64,000 bases of DNA from Impatiens glandulifera (Eukaryota > Streptophyta > Magnoliopsida > Ericales > Balsaminaceae). The stretch is from contig NC_061863.1 of the NCBI RefSeq assembly GCF_907164915.1, positions 65,649,364-65,713,363 on the forward strand. Reading direction: 5' to 3'. This document shows, one piece after another, positions 36,607 to 48,900 of this stretch. The notes under the pieces were generated by a model. It ran no database searches. It saw only the letters and a list, made by a program, of their open reading frames with translations, and was not told the DNA's origin. Each line of letters opens with the position of its first letter. The stretch's first letter is position 1. The position numbers and the translations under genes were made by a program.

Positions 36607-36909
36607 CTACGGTTGCTAGATCTCTCTCTTTGTCACAGGCACACATACAAACACACACAGTGTTTAAGGTCTGACATTCGGATATGATGATAATAGAATT
36701 TGAAGTTGCAAAGAGAAAATGCAGTTGTATCTAGAATGAAATATGTATAAAATTGTAGAGTGAAAATAAATAGGTTTAGTGTTCGCATCGCACCTTGTTG
36801 TTGAAGAATAGCTATAGGAAGAAAGCTGAGACTTCTGCTCTGCTCTGGTCTGCAAGTAGATGATGAGTGTGGTTAATCTCTGAGAAGAAAGAAAGAAAGA
36901 AAGAAATCA

Positions 36910-39890
36910 AATCAGTGTTGATCCATTATGAGATGGAGATGAAAATGGAGAAAATGGAAAAATATTCGCGGCGGTTAGCATGCTTTCTGCAAAAAAATGG
37001 GAATGCAGGGGGGGGGGAAGATTAGACTACAAAAAAAAACGTCCTTCATTTCATAATATAGTACAAGTAGTAGAAGTAGTGCCCTCTCTCTCTCTCTCTC
37101 AAGGTCCACTTAAACCTCTCCTCCACTTTTTTTTTTTTTTTTTTTTTTTTTTCCTTTTTTAAAAATAACGTCACCCAATGCCTTCCCACCAAGAAAAACC
37201 TACCCAGCGTTAAATTTGGTATTTTCATCGATAAGGGTTTTTAATATATTTGTAAAAAAATTCTTTAATAAGTAAATAATTTATAGCAAATATTGACAAT
37301 AAAATGATGAAAATATAATATTTTTAATTAATATGTGAGGATAAAAAAATACAAAATTACAAATAACTAACAAAATTGTTAATATTTATCTATAAAAAAT
37401 AAAATTTATAATTTACTATAATACATATATCATTATATATAAATATATATATATATATTAAAATAATTTTGATTATATTATATTTTATAAAAATTATCTT
37501 TATTTATTTATTTTTTATAAATTATTAATATATAACATATACGTTTATATTATATATATTTTAAAGACTTTGTCTTATATTATTTATATTTGATTGATAA
37601 TATTTTATTTTATTTGTAATTCCTAAAATATTTGAATTATTCAACTATTTTTTTGTTGGAAATATTATTTTTTCACATTTTTGTAAAAAAAAAATGTAAT
37701 TAGTATAATCATATATATTAGGTATTTATATTTTATTAAATTATGTTATACTTTAGATATATTTTTAAAAAATAGTAATATTTATCAAAATAATACTCAT
37801 AGTTTCGATTACAAAATAATAATAATTTATTTTTAATAAATCTAAACATTATCAATGTGAATTATCAATAATACATATTCTGATACCCTACATTTATGGA
37901 TCATGTTCTTATTCTCGATCCTCATTTTCCTTTATTTGAACAAAACACCTTTAGTTGAATAAATATTAATTTTTATAAAAAGTTGAATGAATTTGGTATA
38001 CATGTATAGGTGTTTATTTTTTTTTAAGTACATAATAAAAAAATTAATTAGTAAATAATACAAAATTAAATGAATCAATTGATCATATTGAACACTTTAC
38101 CCATTTAAAATTTCTAAAAAAAATTAAAAAAATTCAACTATCATTCAATTTGTTGATGATCACTAAAAAAACAAACTTAAGTAGAGTGCTTTAATTTAAG
38201 CAAAGAATTGTTATGGATCAATGGACTATTATGCTAGTTTTTTTTTATTATTTTTTATTAAAATAAATGACTGAACGAACCAATAAAACTATGTCAGAAT
38301 AATCTATACCAAAAATTTTAAGTAACAAATAAAATTATCCTTAGCCGAAGGATAAAAAACGTCCAAAAAAAATTATGTCAAATAATAGAACTTTTGTATA
38401 AATGATTAATTCCAATAAATAACATTTTATTGGAAGATTCTATTCGATTTATTAACCGTCATGATACAAAAATTTGGGACGCCAAATCGAATAATGAATG
38501 ATCCTAACTCAAATATATGTGATGACATACAATTATTAAATAATGGAATCTCTTATATGACCGATTTTGGGTTCTATTGTACAAGTGATTTTGATTGAAA
38601 AAATGTCTTTCAATCTTAATATAAAGGGATCTTTGAAAATAAGTGGTCCTAGACTCTGGTAGACTAATTAAGAGCTCTTTTTCAATTCGGCAGGATGTAT
38701 CAAGTTATTTTGGATGAATTCAGGAAAAGGTAACGATTGATTGCTGATTTGATGTGATCTTTTTTCAATACTCTTGAATCATATCATTTTCCCCCTTTTT
38801 TTAAGATTTGTATTTCATTTTTTTTAAAGAAAACTAAGTATATATATATATATTTAGTTAATTTAATTGGAACACAAGAAGACAATAAATAAAAGCATAA
38901 ACTATTATTAGAATGGCCAAACTGAAAACACAATAATGCAGATGATTCATTCGGCCAAATTCAATAATTGAAGCCTTTCTCCTTGTAAATTGTAACTTTG
39001 CTTTAGAAAAAAATATGGGCCAATCTGAAAAGGGTAAATCTTTTCACTTCTTTTTATCTTAACATATGTTTGTCCCTTTTCTCCCCAAAAGTTATCTTTT
39101 TCCTACATTTAATTTTGGAGACAAAAACACCCTTAGACAATGGGAAAACAAATATAAATTGTACAAATATCATATAAACATTCGGGTTTTCCTCCTAAAA
39201 TTTATCCCCAAGGGTTTCAATTCAACTCGGTCTCTGTCGCCTAGACCTTTTAAGTAGTGTGATGTAGAATACAAACTATACCCAAAAAGTAAAACCACTA
39301 TGAAATAGGAATAGAGACAAAGAAGAATAAGATAAACAACAAAGAAGAAGCCAGTAAGAATTAAAAAGAAACCAATCTCCTTTGATAATGGTGGAAGAAT
39401 GAATTAGAGGTAAAAGTTTGAGGACATGATGTGGATGCCAAACAAACCAACGTATGATATCCACTACTACTGTCTACGTAAGATTCAAACATACATACAT
39501 TCATTCATTTCATGGTACATATTTTTGTCTCTTTTCCTCCAATAACGTGGGAGATGACTAGTCGAGGAACAAGTGCCAAAGGCTGCATTTGCCCATCTGC
39601 TGCTGCTTCCTCTGTAACCTCTTTGTGCTTAACTTTCTTATTAACTAGCAAACCAAGGTTTTTTGGGGATATTGATGTTTGTAACATCCCTTTTACTAAA
39701 ACTAAGAGAACAAGATCATAGATAAGAAACTAAAAAGACTAATCATTGCACGCTGATCTAAGATTAAATCAGGATATCGCCTCAAATGGTTTCTTCCCTA
39801 ACATGTCTGCAATTCTGGGTTAAATATAAATATACCATAACCAAACTTCTTCTTTTGAATCAGAATTTATTACCTTATTCAATATTAGTA
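36910..39890. other. Intergenic DNA, mostly AT-rich, no confident gene
   Basis: Contains the HMA5 promoter region, then AT-rich sequence to about 38330. Between 38380 and 38720 the texture changes to less repetitive, coding-like sequence with stops (see findings). A 60-codon minus-strand frame at 39687-39505 looks moderately coding-like but has no recognised homologue or clear splice partners. Confidence 0.45.
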
Positions 39891-40790
39891 AATTGGATAA
39901 CATTAAAGTTTATATGACCATATAAGCTTGATTTACCTAAGCATGGACGGTATGTCTCATGTTTGATTCTCATTAAGATTACCGTATTAAAGTTAGGGTA
40001 ATGACAGTGGTTATTGTGTTAGCCTCCCTTAGGGATTAGTTGAGATACTCGTGTAAACTGACACACCCTGACCATCCCAAAAAAACACTAAACCTTAAAA
40101 TTGGAGTCATGTAGGTAGGTTATTGTTCTAGCTTCCCTTAATGATTAGCAGAGTTAAGTGTAAGATACCCTTACAAGTGTTCCACCCCTCTCTCCCTTAG
40201 TTAGGGATTAGTTGAGATACTCGTAAACCATACCAAAAGAGAGCATCAAACCTTAAAATTGGGGTCATGTCTGTATGTTATTGTGCTAGCTGCCTTTAAG
40301 GATTAACCGAGTTAAGTGAAGGATACCCTTACACCCCAGTTATCATACACAGACAAAAAAAGGGCCAATATCCACTATTACTAATCTTGCCCCACCTGGG
40401 TGTTTTTAGATAGCTTTGGAGTTTCTATCTGTTGGGATCTAACTAACTAATTAATAATATTTCATATCAAGTTTTTCTCTACAAAAATGACTAATCTTGT
40501 CCCACCAGCAAGCATATGTCCCACTAATACCGATGCAAATTTATGGAGTACAATAGGAATAAACCAGCAGGCCATATCTTTCCATATTAGCACATTGGAT
40601 AACATGAAAATTGACATGACCATGTAAACTTGATTTACTTAGGAAAACACTATCAAGCCACCTAAGATGGCAAGAGGTTTGGACTAAGGGCTTGACATAT
40701 TCAAGGTCTCAGGTTTCAGTTTTCATTAAAAGCACAGGATGGGCTTTATTGTATTAGCCTCTCCAAAACAATAGACCAATCTCTACCAAT
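39890..40790. repeat. Patch of duplicated SINE-like repeats
   Basis: Several internal duplications. AGGGATTAGTTGAGATACTCG occurs at 40031-40051 and 40203-40223. A 90-base segment beginning AAACCTTAAAATTGG occurs at 40086-40175 and 40244-40333. A segment with GGATAACAT and CTTGATTTAC occurs near 39896-39943 and 40596-40645. At 40663-40724, TAAGATGGCAAGAGGTTTGG and AAGGTCTCAGGTTTCAG look like diverged A and B boxes. Best read as nested tRNA-derived SINE copies. Confidence 0.5.
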
Positions 40791-41200
40791 TCTAGTCTAT
40801 GCATATTTCTGGACAAAATCTGATCAACTATGTCATATATTAAAAGTACTTCATTACTTGCTCATCAACAAAGAAACTAACTAATATTAACCATCATCTT
40901 TCCCTGCACCATATATACCCCACAAAGCTTGCATGCAGTATTCAAGAGACAAATAACATCTATTGAAGTCAAATTCAGCCGCCATTCTCAGCAGCATTCT
41001 TATTCATGCTTGAATTAACAAGAAATGAGAGGAAAATCAATTGATCAATCGCGCAATTACAACAACATATAAGTGAAACCCTTATATTAAATAAGAAAAA
41101 AAAGAACACCATCATTCAGAGTTCAATCTCTTTAACTATAATCAATGTGTGTCCAAAGAATTATACCTATCAAGCCAAAATTGGTACCAAATCAACAAGT

Positions 41201-41983
41201 CTATTTCTTGTCATCTTTCTCCTCCCCATTCTCCCCAGTCTCGCCAGCCGCAATCTTCTTCTTGTTCCTTTCAATCGCCTCCGCAACCTCCTTAGGCATA
41301 TATTTCTCATCATGCTTAGCCAACACTTCAATAGCTGAAAAATAACATTCTAGCTTCCTCGCCTTTTCCGAAACGTTCTTTACTGTAACATCTTTCTTAA
41401 TCTCATCTGTAATTGGTTTCACAAACCCTTCAGCTACAACTGAATGCCCCTCTCTGAATAGATCTGGTAAAGAGCCACGATATCGGACTAATATATCGGT
41501 GATTAAATCCGTGATCACAAATTCCATATCAGGGGAAGAAGTCGATTGGGCAACGCTACCTTCGAGAACCAACCCACCAAGTCGGAATTTGTTCTTAGAA
41601 GGATTCGAATTATACTTTTCAAGAGCATCACTTGGTGTAACATAAAAGATCATCTGATCTTGAAATTGATTTAGAACAATGACGATGAAGCCGGCAATAC
41701 TACTGAAGGTAAGTGCGTATGTCCAAAGCCGTCGATTTTGCATCTGACGCGCGCGAGCTCCGATGTCGATTTTTCCTGATTTCGTAGGTTGGCGCCTGCC
41801 GGTGGAGAAGAACCGGAGACCGAGAGGTAGGTCTCCGGGATTTGACCGAACATGAGCGAAGATATTGGGTTGGGATCGTAAGGAAGCGATTAGGGACGGA
41901 GATCTGTTGGCGGTGAAGAGTGTGGTGGGCTGGTGCTGGAGAAGACGAGAGAAAGCGATTCGGGAGCAAAGGCGGAAGCCCAT
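41201..41983 (-). CDS. CCME: Mitochondrial cytochrome c maturation protein CcmE (haem chaperone)
   Basis: Intron-less gene, 260 aa. CcmE carries haem covalently bound to a histidine in the intermembrane space and delivers it to apocytochrome c (system I maturation, used by plant mitochondria). Residues 1 to about 65 are Arg/Ser-rich without acidic residues, a typical mitochondrial presequence (…LRFFSTGRR). One membrane segment spans about residues 87-105 (LWTYALTFSSIAGFIVIVL). An OB-fold domain follows with FRLGGLVLEGSV, RYRGSLPDLFREGHSVVAEG and the haem-binding stretch LAKHDEKYMPKE, whose His is residue 224. The acidic/Lys-rich tail ends GEEKDDKK. Start at 41983 is the first ATG; stop TAG at 41203-41201. 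Length and layout are normal for the plant protein. Confidence 0.95.
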   Translation of the reverse strand: MGFRLCSRIAFSRLLQHQPTTLFTANRSPSLIASLRSQPNIFAHVRSNPGDLPLGLRFFSTGRRQPTKSGKIDIGARARQMQNRRLWTYALTFSSIAGFIVIVLNQFQDQMIFYVTPSDALEKYNSNPSKNKFRLGGLVLEGSVAQSTSSPDMEFVITDLITDILVRYRGSLPDLFREGHSVVAEGFVKPITDEIKKDVTVKNVSEKARKLECYFSAIEVLAKHDEKYMPKEVAEAIERNKKKIAAGETGENGEEKDDKK

Positions 41984-42069
41984 TGAATTTTCTAGAGAGA
42001 GAAAGCTTGAAGATTTCTTTCAGGGTTTTAGCATACCATTGTTATTTTCTATTGCAATTTAAGTATAAA

Positions 42070-42943
42070 CTCTTTCTATCATTAATTTTCATCAAATTTC
42101 ACCATTTCAAGAGTTTATATTCTAATATAACCTAGTTTATGGGTTTTTTTTAATTTAATTTTATTATTATTATTTTTAAAACGGGTATTAAGAACATTTT
42201 AAGTTTAAGTAGTGAGTGAAAACTGTTAAAAAACAAATCAATAGAGAGTCATGAAATGTCTTTGAATTTTTTATTTTTTTATAAATTTAAATATACTCCA
42301 GCAAGATGATCATGTTTGATATTTTTTAAATTCATTTGTAAAAAAAAAATCAATTAAATCAATTATAAAATATTAATATAATAACAATTTCAAAGAAATT
42401 TTGTATTAAACAAAAACGTAAAATTAAGTTCAAAATATAAAAGGATCACTTCCTCTACATCCCTAGGGCATCCCAAGATGCAATAAAGAACACGGAAGAA
42501 CAATCAAAGAACATAAGATCCTAGTAACAACCAACGGATCAGATGTTTTCAGTTAAAATTGAGTCAATATAACGATTGAACAATTTAGAAGATTGGTTTA
42601 AATGTAAAACCATAATAAAAACACGCATGTTCAGACAAAACCGGAAAAACACTCCATGTTTAAAATTATTGTGAGAGGGGATATAAAAATATGAGACAGA
42701 AAAAGGGAGTGCAAAAACAGAGACTTATCCCTTAATTGTTGAGTTGTAAATAGTTTCATACACATGGGGGATTATCAATAGAAGGTGACAATTACAATAT
42801 GTTGGGAGATTGGAGAACAGCAGCTATAAATATGAGGTTTGCAACTTATATGAAAAGAGGAGTATATTAACACTACTAACTAATCATAATATCTACCTTT
42901 TGTTTTTCTATTTCAAAATAGACCATATGCCATATCGAGACAG
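42070..42943. other. Short intergenic region between CCME and SYD
   Basis: Upstream DNA of CCME and the 3' untranslated region of SYD (both genes on the minus strand). AT-rich; no gene seen. Confidence 0.6.
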
Positions 42944-45900
42944 TCAGTAAGGATAAGGATAATCGAGTCCTGAAGAAGTCGATTTTGATCTCAAACATTT
43001 AATCGTCTCAAGCACCGATATAAACTGACCACCCTTCACCACAATAGCATCCTCCTCCTTCAAAATAATATCTGATCTGCCCAACCTAGTTTCTTCCACT
43101 GCTTCTTCTTCTTCAGCTTTCTGTATGGTATCGTCTTTAGAAGCTGAATCTCCAGCTTCATCCTCCTTCAAAATAATCTGACCACCCTTCACCACAATAG
43201 CATCATCTTCCTTCAAAATAATATCTGATCTGCCCAACCTAGTTTCTTCCACTGCTGCTTCTTCTTCAGCTTTTTGTATGGTATCGTCTTTAGAAGCTGA
43301 ATCTCCAGCTTCATCCTCCTTCAAAATAATCTGACCACCCTTCACCACAATAGCATCATCCTCCTTCAAAATAATATCTGATCTGCCCAACCTAGTTTCT
43401 TCCACTGCTGCTTCTTCTTCAGCTTTCTGTATGGTATCGTCTTTAGAAGCTGAATCTCCAGCTTCATCCTCCTTCAAAATAATATCTGATCTGCCCAACC
43501 TAGTTTCTTCCACTGCTGCTTTCTCTTCAGCTTTCTGTATGGTATCGTCTTTAGAAGCTGAATCTCCAGTTTCAACTTTAGTTTCTGGTAGCTGAGAAAG
43601 AGCTGCATCAGCCTCGGGAGCTTCTTCTTCTGCAGTCAAGAGAATTTGAAGTCCTTGAGATGGGGATTCTCCAACTTCCAGTGTTAGACCGTCATTGATA
43701 ATAGGCATGACAGAAATTGAGGTTGTCTCCACAGCCGCATCAAACTCTTGAATTTCACTCTCCCTTGTAACCGCAACAGAATCGTGAATTTTATCATCCG
43801 GTTTAGGACTGGTACATTCTGTAATGGAATCTCCCTCCCTTTCAGGTGAAACAGGGGTGGTTTCTAATGGGACCACTTCATTTTCAGACTGAAAATGAGT
43901 TTGGTCAGAGGAATCAGGTTGTTTTGGATCCGGATTAGCTAAATCATCCATCAATTGGGCTTCAGAGGGTGGTTGGACATCAATCATAACCGTATCTAAT
44001 GACTCAGATATCTGTACATCCACCGTTTCTTTCTTAGAGAGATGAGCCTCTTCCTCCTCCATGTTTAACTCATTCAATTGCCCTGCAGTATAAAATTGTA
44101 TCATATTTTTAAGTTAATATACAACATTTACCAATTCAAAGTGGCTTTCCAGATATAACAGAAGATGAAATTCTCTGGAAGTTAGTAGAAATCATGAAAA
44201 TCATCTTTCTTGATCCACAGAAAGAAAATGTGGTCTAGCTTGCAGATTATTGGTGATAACTAGGTTAGAGATAAAAAAAGGGACCATTTAGTTTTCTTTA
44301 AACAAAAACTAGCACAATTTTTTTATGGGTTTTACTTCACCTGCAGAGGAGTCATTATTCCCGGCTTGATTTTCAGTTGCATCTGAAGAAACAGCAAAAT
44401 CATCTCCAGATGACGAGATATTGCCTAGATTGTTCTCAGCTGGAACGTTTGGTTTTTCTTGATCAATCAAACTATCTGCCTTAGCATTGCCCATAATGGA
44501 CATCTCCAAATTGGTATTTTCTGTATTATCCGTTTCTGATGAAGCATTTTCCCCCAAAACACGAGTATCAGATCTCATCAACTCGTCAGAGGAATTATTC
44601 TCATTTTCTTCTGCATCCATCTTAGTTGAATTTTCAGGAGTTCCAGTACATGTAACGATATCATCATGGCTATTTTCCGTTTCAAAAACACAATTGGCAG
44701 TGGTATCCATATCCATATTCTCAGTTACAATATCATCATTGTCTGGAGATTTCAATGGCTCATCAGTAGATCTAGTTTCGTTGTTCACCAGTATGCTTGT
44801 TTTGTCATCTCCTCCACTACTATGATCTGAATCATTGAAAAAATTTCACACCATTACAGACCTAAAAGCATTTGCAACATTCTATACTATATATAAATAC
44901 AAATAATATTGTGTAGAATGCTCAGTCAGTCCTCACCAGCCATGTCAATAGAAGTTTCCACCTTGAAGCATGAAATCTCAGTTTCTGAAGCCAGGGAATT
45001 CCCAGGGATTGAGTCTCCCACAACCACTGCAAATCAACAAATGAAATGAAAAATGGCTATAAAATTAAAGCAACTAATCAAATGAAATGAAAAGGGCCCT
45101 AAGGTCACTAAAACAACAACCAGGTAAGAAAATTTATGTTAGGAGTAGTATAATACTAGCAGTGGAAGCTTCTCCCAATAAAGGCTAATAAAGGAGTTGA
45201 ATCTGTTATCTGGATTAAGATCCCAGAAACATAAATAAAAAGTGTTTTCAGAATGGATATGTTAATAACAAGTCAGAGATAACAAATGCAGCATACAAAA
45301 GTCTGGGAAAATAGAGGAAGATTAACACTTGAAGAAAAATCCATCAGGTAAAACAAACAATCAAAATTATCCAAAGGTTATTGCAGATATTGCAGGAGAG
45401 AACTAACAGGCACAACATTCTAACAGACTGCTATCAAATCACAACCTTTTCTAAGCTAAAACAGTCTACTTTTTTTTGCGCATGGTTGTAACATGACAAG
45501 TTTTTTACTATTACACATCTGATTGATTTAATTTAATCTCGAGAGGTTTTCCTGTTTATAGAAATTCTATACACACAAGATTGGGCAGCAGCATGAAAGC
45601 ATTAGAAGAAAATAGAATAGTTAAGAATTGTATTCATGAATTAGCATACGAAATGGGACTCTACCTTCTGTTTGAATCCCAGACTCAGCCATCGGATTTG
45701 TGATCTCCATCTGGCTGCCTTTAGGATCCAGTGATCTTACATCTTCAGTCGCTGAAACATTATCCTTGTTCATGCTTCCATCTGTCACTGTAGGATCTAC
45801 ACCAGAAGCAGCCATTTTAGTTTCAGATTCTGATAAAGGCTTCTCATCCAATCCTTGGCCATGTGTATTCTCCATTTGTTTGTATGGGTTTAAGTCATTG

Positions 45901-48900
45901 GTAGTAATATCTTCAGTAGCCTGTTCCTCAATGACATTAGACTCCTTCAAATCTGAACCTGGCATTTCAATTGTTGCTGATGCCTCTAGAATCAAGGCCT
46001 TTCCCGGGAAAGAGTCATCACTGCCACCTCCATTTAATTTTTCTGTTGTAGTCTCAAACTTCTCCGAATGGTCACTAGTACATTCGCCCTTTTGAAGCTT
46101 ATTTTCAGGGGGGGAATTTTTCAATCCAGCTGAAATATGATCAGCATCAGTTGAAACATCAAGAGTCTGTCCAGGAACTACATCAGTCAATATTGAATCT
46201 GAAGCTGAAACTACTAGTGTTTCTGGTTCAGCTATCACCGGAATTTGTTTATCATCCCCCTCCGATGCCGACACAAATACCTTTTCGATGACAGAACCAT
46301 CACTGTCACTTTCTTGTCCATCTACTTTCTCAATTTCAGGAGGAAAAGCTTCCAGAGGAGCTGCATCAATGGAAACATCAGCACTCCTTTCAGTTGTCTC
46401 GACCTCAAGAGCCAGCTCTGAACTGATATTTATCATCGGTAAATCTGAAGCTAAAAGTTTCATAGCTGCTGGTACTTCTGCCACAAGACTTTGCTTATCA
46501 GAAATCTCAGACCTAGAAACACTACCACCACATTCGCTTTCATGTGCTTTCTCAATCAGAGTCGGAGACTTTGTAGGGAGGTTGCTTGTACTATCACCTT
46601 CTTGAATCTTATCTTTATCATCAGAAATCTTATCTATACATTGATTATCCACCCCCTCAGGGAACTTAACAGAATTCAGGACAGACTGTGTTGTTGCACC
46701 TACTTTGTCAGCTCCATTTCCATCATTGACATTTGTTGACAAGCTATTTTGCTGCTGAATAACTTTGTTGATCTTTTGTTCTCCTAATTCATCAGAACAA
46801 AGTTCAGAAGACTGCACCTCAACATCATTCTTCACTTCCAAAGTTGAAGATACCTTTCTTGACTCTGTTGACAAATCCAAAGACTTTGTATCTGAATTTT
46901 GATTATTAATCGTCTTCGGGTTAGAAATGACAACCTTTTCATGTGTATGTTCAACCCTTAGTCCATCAACCTCTGTTATCTCAATACCATATTTATGTGC
47001 ATGTTTGTCTGTACCTTCACTTGTAGGGAATTCCTTTTCCCGCTTGTCACTAGAATTGTCAGATTTCTCAACCATTCTTGAACTCTGATCTTGCCGACCA
47101 CAAGATACCAGAACTTCAGGCTTCTCCAATTCAACTGCAATCGCTGAGTTACCACTGCCAATCTCATTATCCATTGAAGCAGGTGTCTTTTCTAAGGCAG
47201 TGTCAGCATTCTCAAGTGTTTTTCCGACAATTTCATCCTTGTGGGGCTCGCCAGAGAATTTGTCCACATTCTCCCCTGTACTCGAAACGTTTTTTTGTTT
47301 CTTGCGTTTGGAAGGAACATCCAATACTTCGGTAGACCCCACTTCCTGTCCGGTGGTGTTATTCATCACTTCCAAAGCTTCAAGTTCTCTTTTTCTCCGG
47401 GTACTAATAGCTTTTCCTCCCCTACCTCTACCTTTTGTTTGTTGTTCGTTTAACTGTGGAATCTGGCCAACTACTTGGTCAGAAACAGGCTCTATCGTTG
47501 CAGATCTCCTACCTCTCCGTCTTGGCACCTGAACTTCTACAGATGATTGACTTCCACGACCTCGTCCAGCAGGCTGCTTGTTTACACCAGGCTCAATGAC
47601 AACAGATTGAGAAACAGAACTAGAAGGAAGAGAGGGAGAAACATCTTGGGCACTAGGAAGAACTGAAACAACCTGATTATGAACAGTTACAGTAATACTG
47701 TTTGCAACAGAAGTAGCTGGAGTAGAATCAACAGGATTCGCCTCCAATTCCTTTTTGTCTCCAAAAGAAGCCGGAAGAACCGGGATAGCAGGCAAAGCTT
47801 TCACAGGGGTAAAACCGGGGGGCGTATCATGAGACGAGGCAATTGGCGAGTTGAGAAGAGTTTCTCTCTCGGTTCCCAGCTCAGACTTTATGGTGGGAGC
47901 TGAAGGAAGTTGAGTTTGAGCAACAGAAGCGGGTTTTCTTCCTCTACGCCTTGGTGTCGCAGCTACAGTGTTTACATTCTCCAAAACAGGTTGAGTAGGA
48001 GAGACAACAGCTGGAAGTGGAGAGAGGGCCTGTGAGCTAGAAGCAGCAGGTGCAATAGGGTTGACTGGAACAGGAGCACTCTGGGGAGTCAAATTAGTTG
48101 TGGAGACTCCAGAAGGTATTGGGACTGCAGCAGTGAAGGAGATATCCACTTTCACTCTTTTTGGCCTTCCACGTCCCCTTTTAGCTGGAGGAGTTACAGT
48201 GGGGATCGGAGTTAAATTTAATGAAGGAGTAACACTGGTTGGTGGAATTATATCCTTGTTAGGTTGGGTAGGAGTTCCTGTTGGAACATTGGGTGATAAC
48301 ATGGAGGGATCTGTTGCTTCAAGTTGAGTAGCATCGGTTGGTTCAAGTTGAGTAGCATCGGTTGGTTCAAGTTGAATAGAATCAGTAATGAGCTCGCCGG
48401 CAAGCACTGGCAAAATTTTCTCCACTTCTTCTTTTGGCTTTGGAGAATCTGGAGAATCAGCTTTACACAACTTCTCAAACTCCTCTTCTGTCCATTGCTC
48501 TTCATAGTTTCGGACCTGAATATTATGAAGTAATGAATTATCAGAGGGAAATCGCTTGCTATAAAAGTAAACCATGGAAAATTGAAAGGAAAAAAATACC
48601 TCTCTTGCTCTTTTTCCCCTTCCATAATGCTGTGTGTCGAGGCCCCCACCCTGCCCTCTCTTCCGTTTAGACCCAGAAGTAGATGCCGCCCGAGGAGCAG
48701 ATACTTCAGATATGCTCATTGCTTCGTAAAATGGTCTGATGTCATCATCTGTAAGAATTCTAGAAGGTGGAAGATCACAGGCTTTCTTTCCCTGTTCTAC
48801 CATCATATTTTCCCACTTCACCTGAAATACCAAGAGTCTTAAGTAAGCCACTCCAAGCTCAACAAAATTTATGCTAAAAAAATAAAATTGATTGCTTCAG

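Noticed and set aside
45700..48842. Several plus-strand open frames over the SYD big exon
   Set aside because: They are shadows of the 2851-base minus-strand exon, which continues the SYD frame with correct splice phases.
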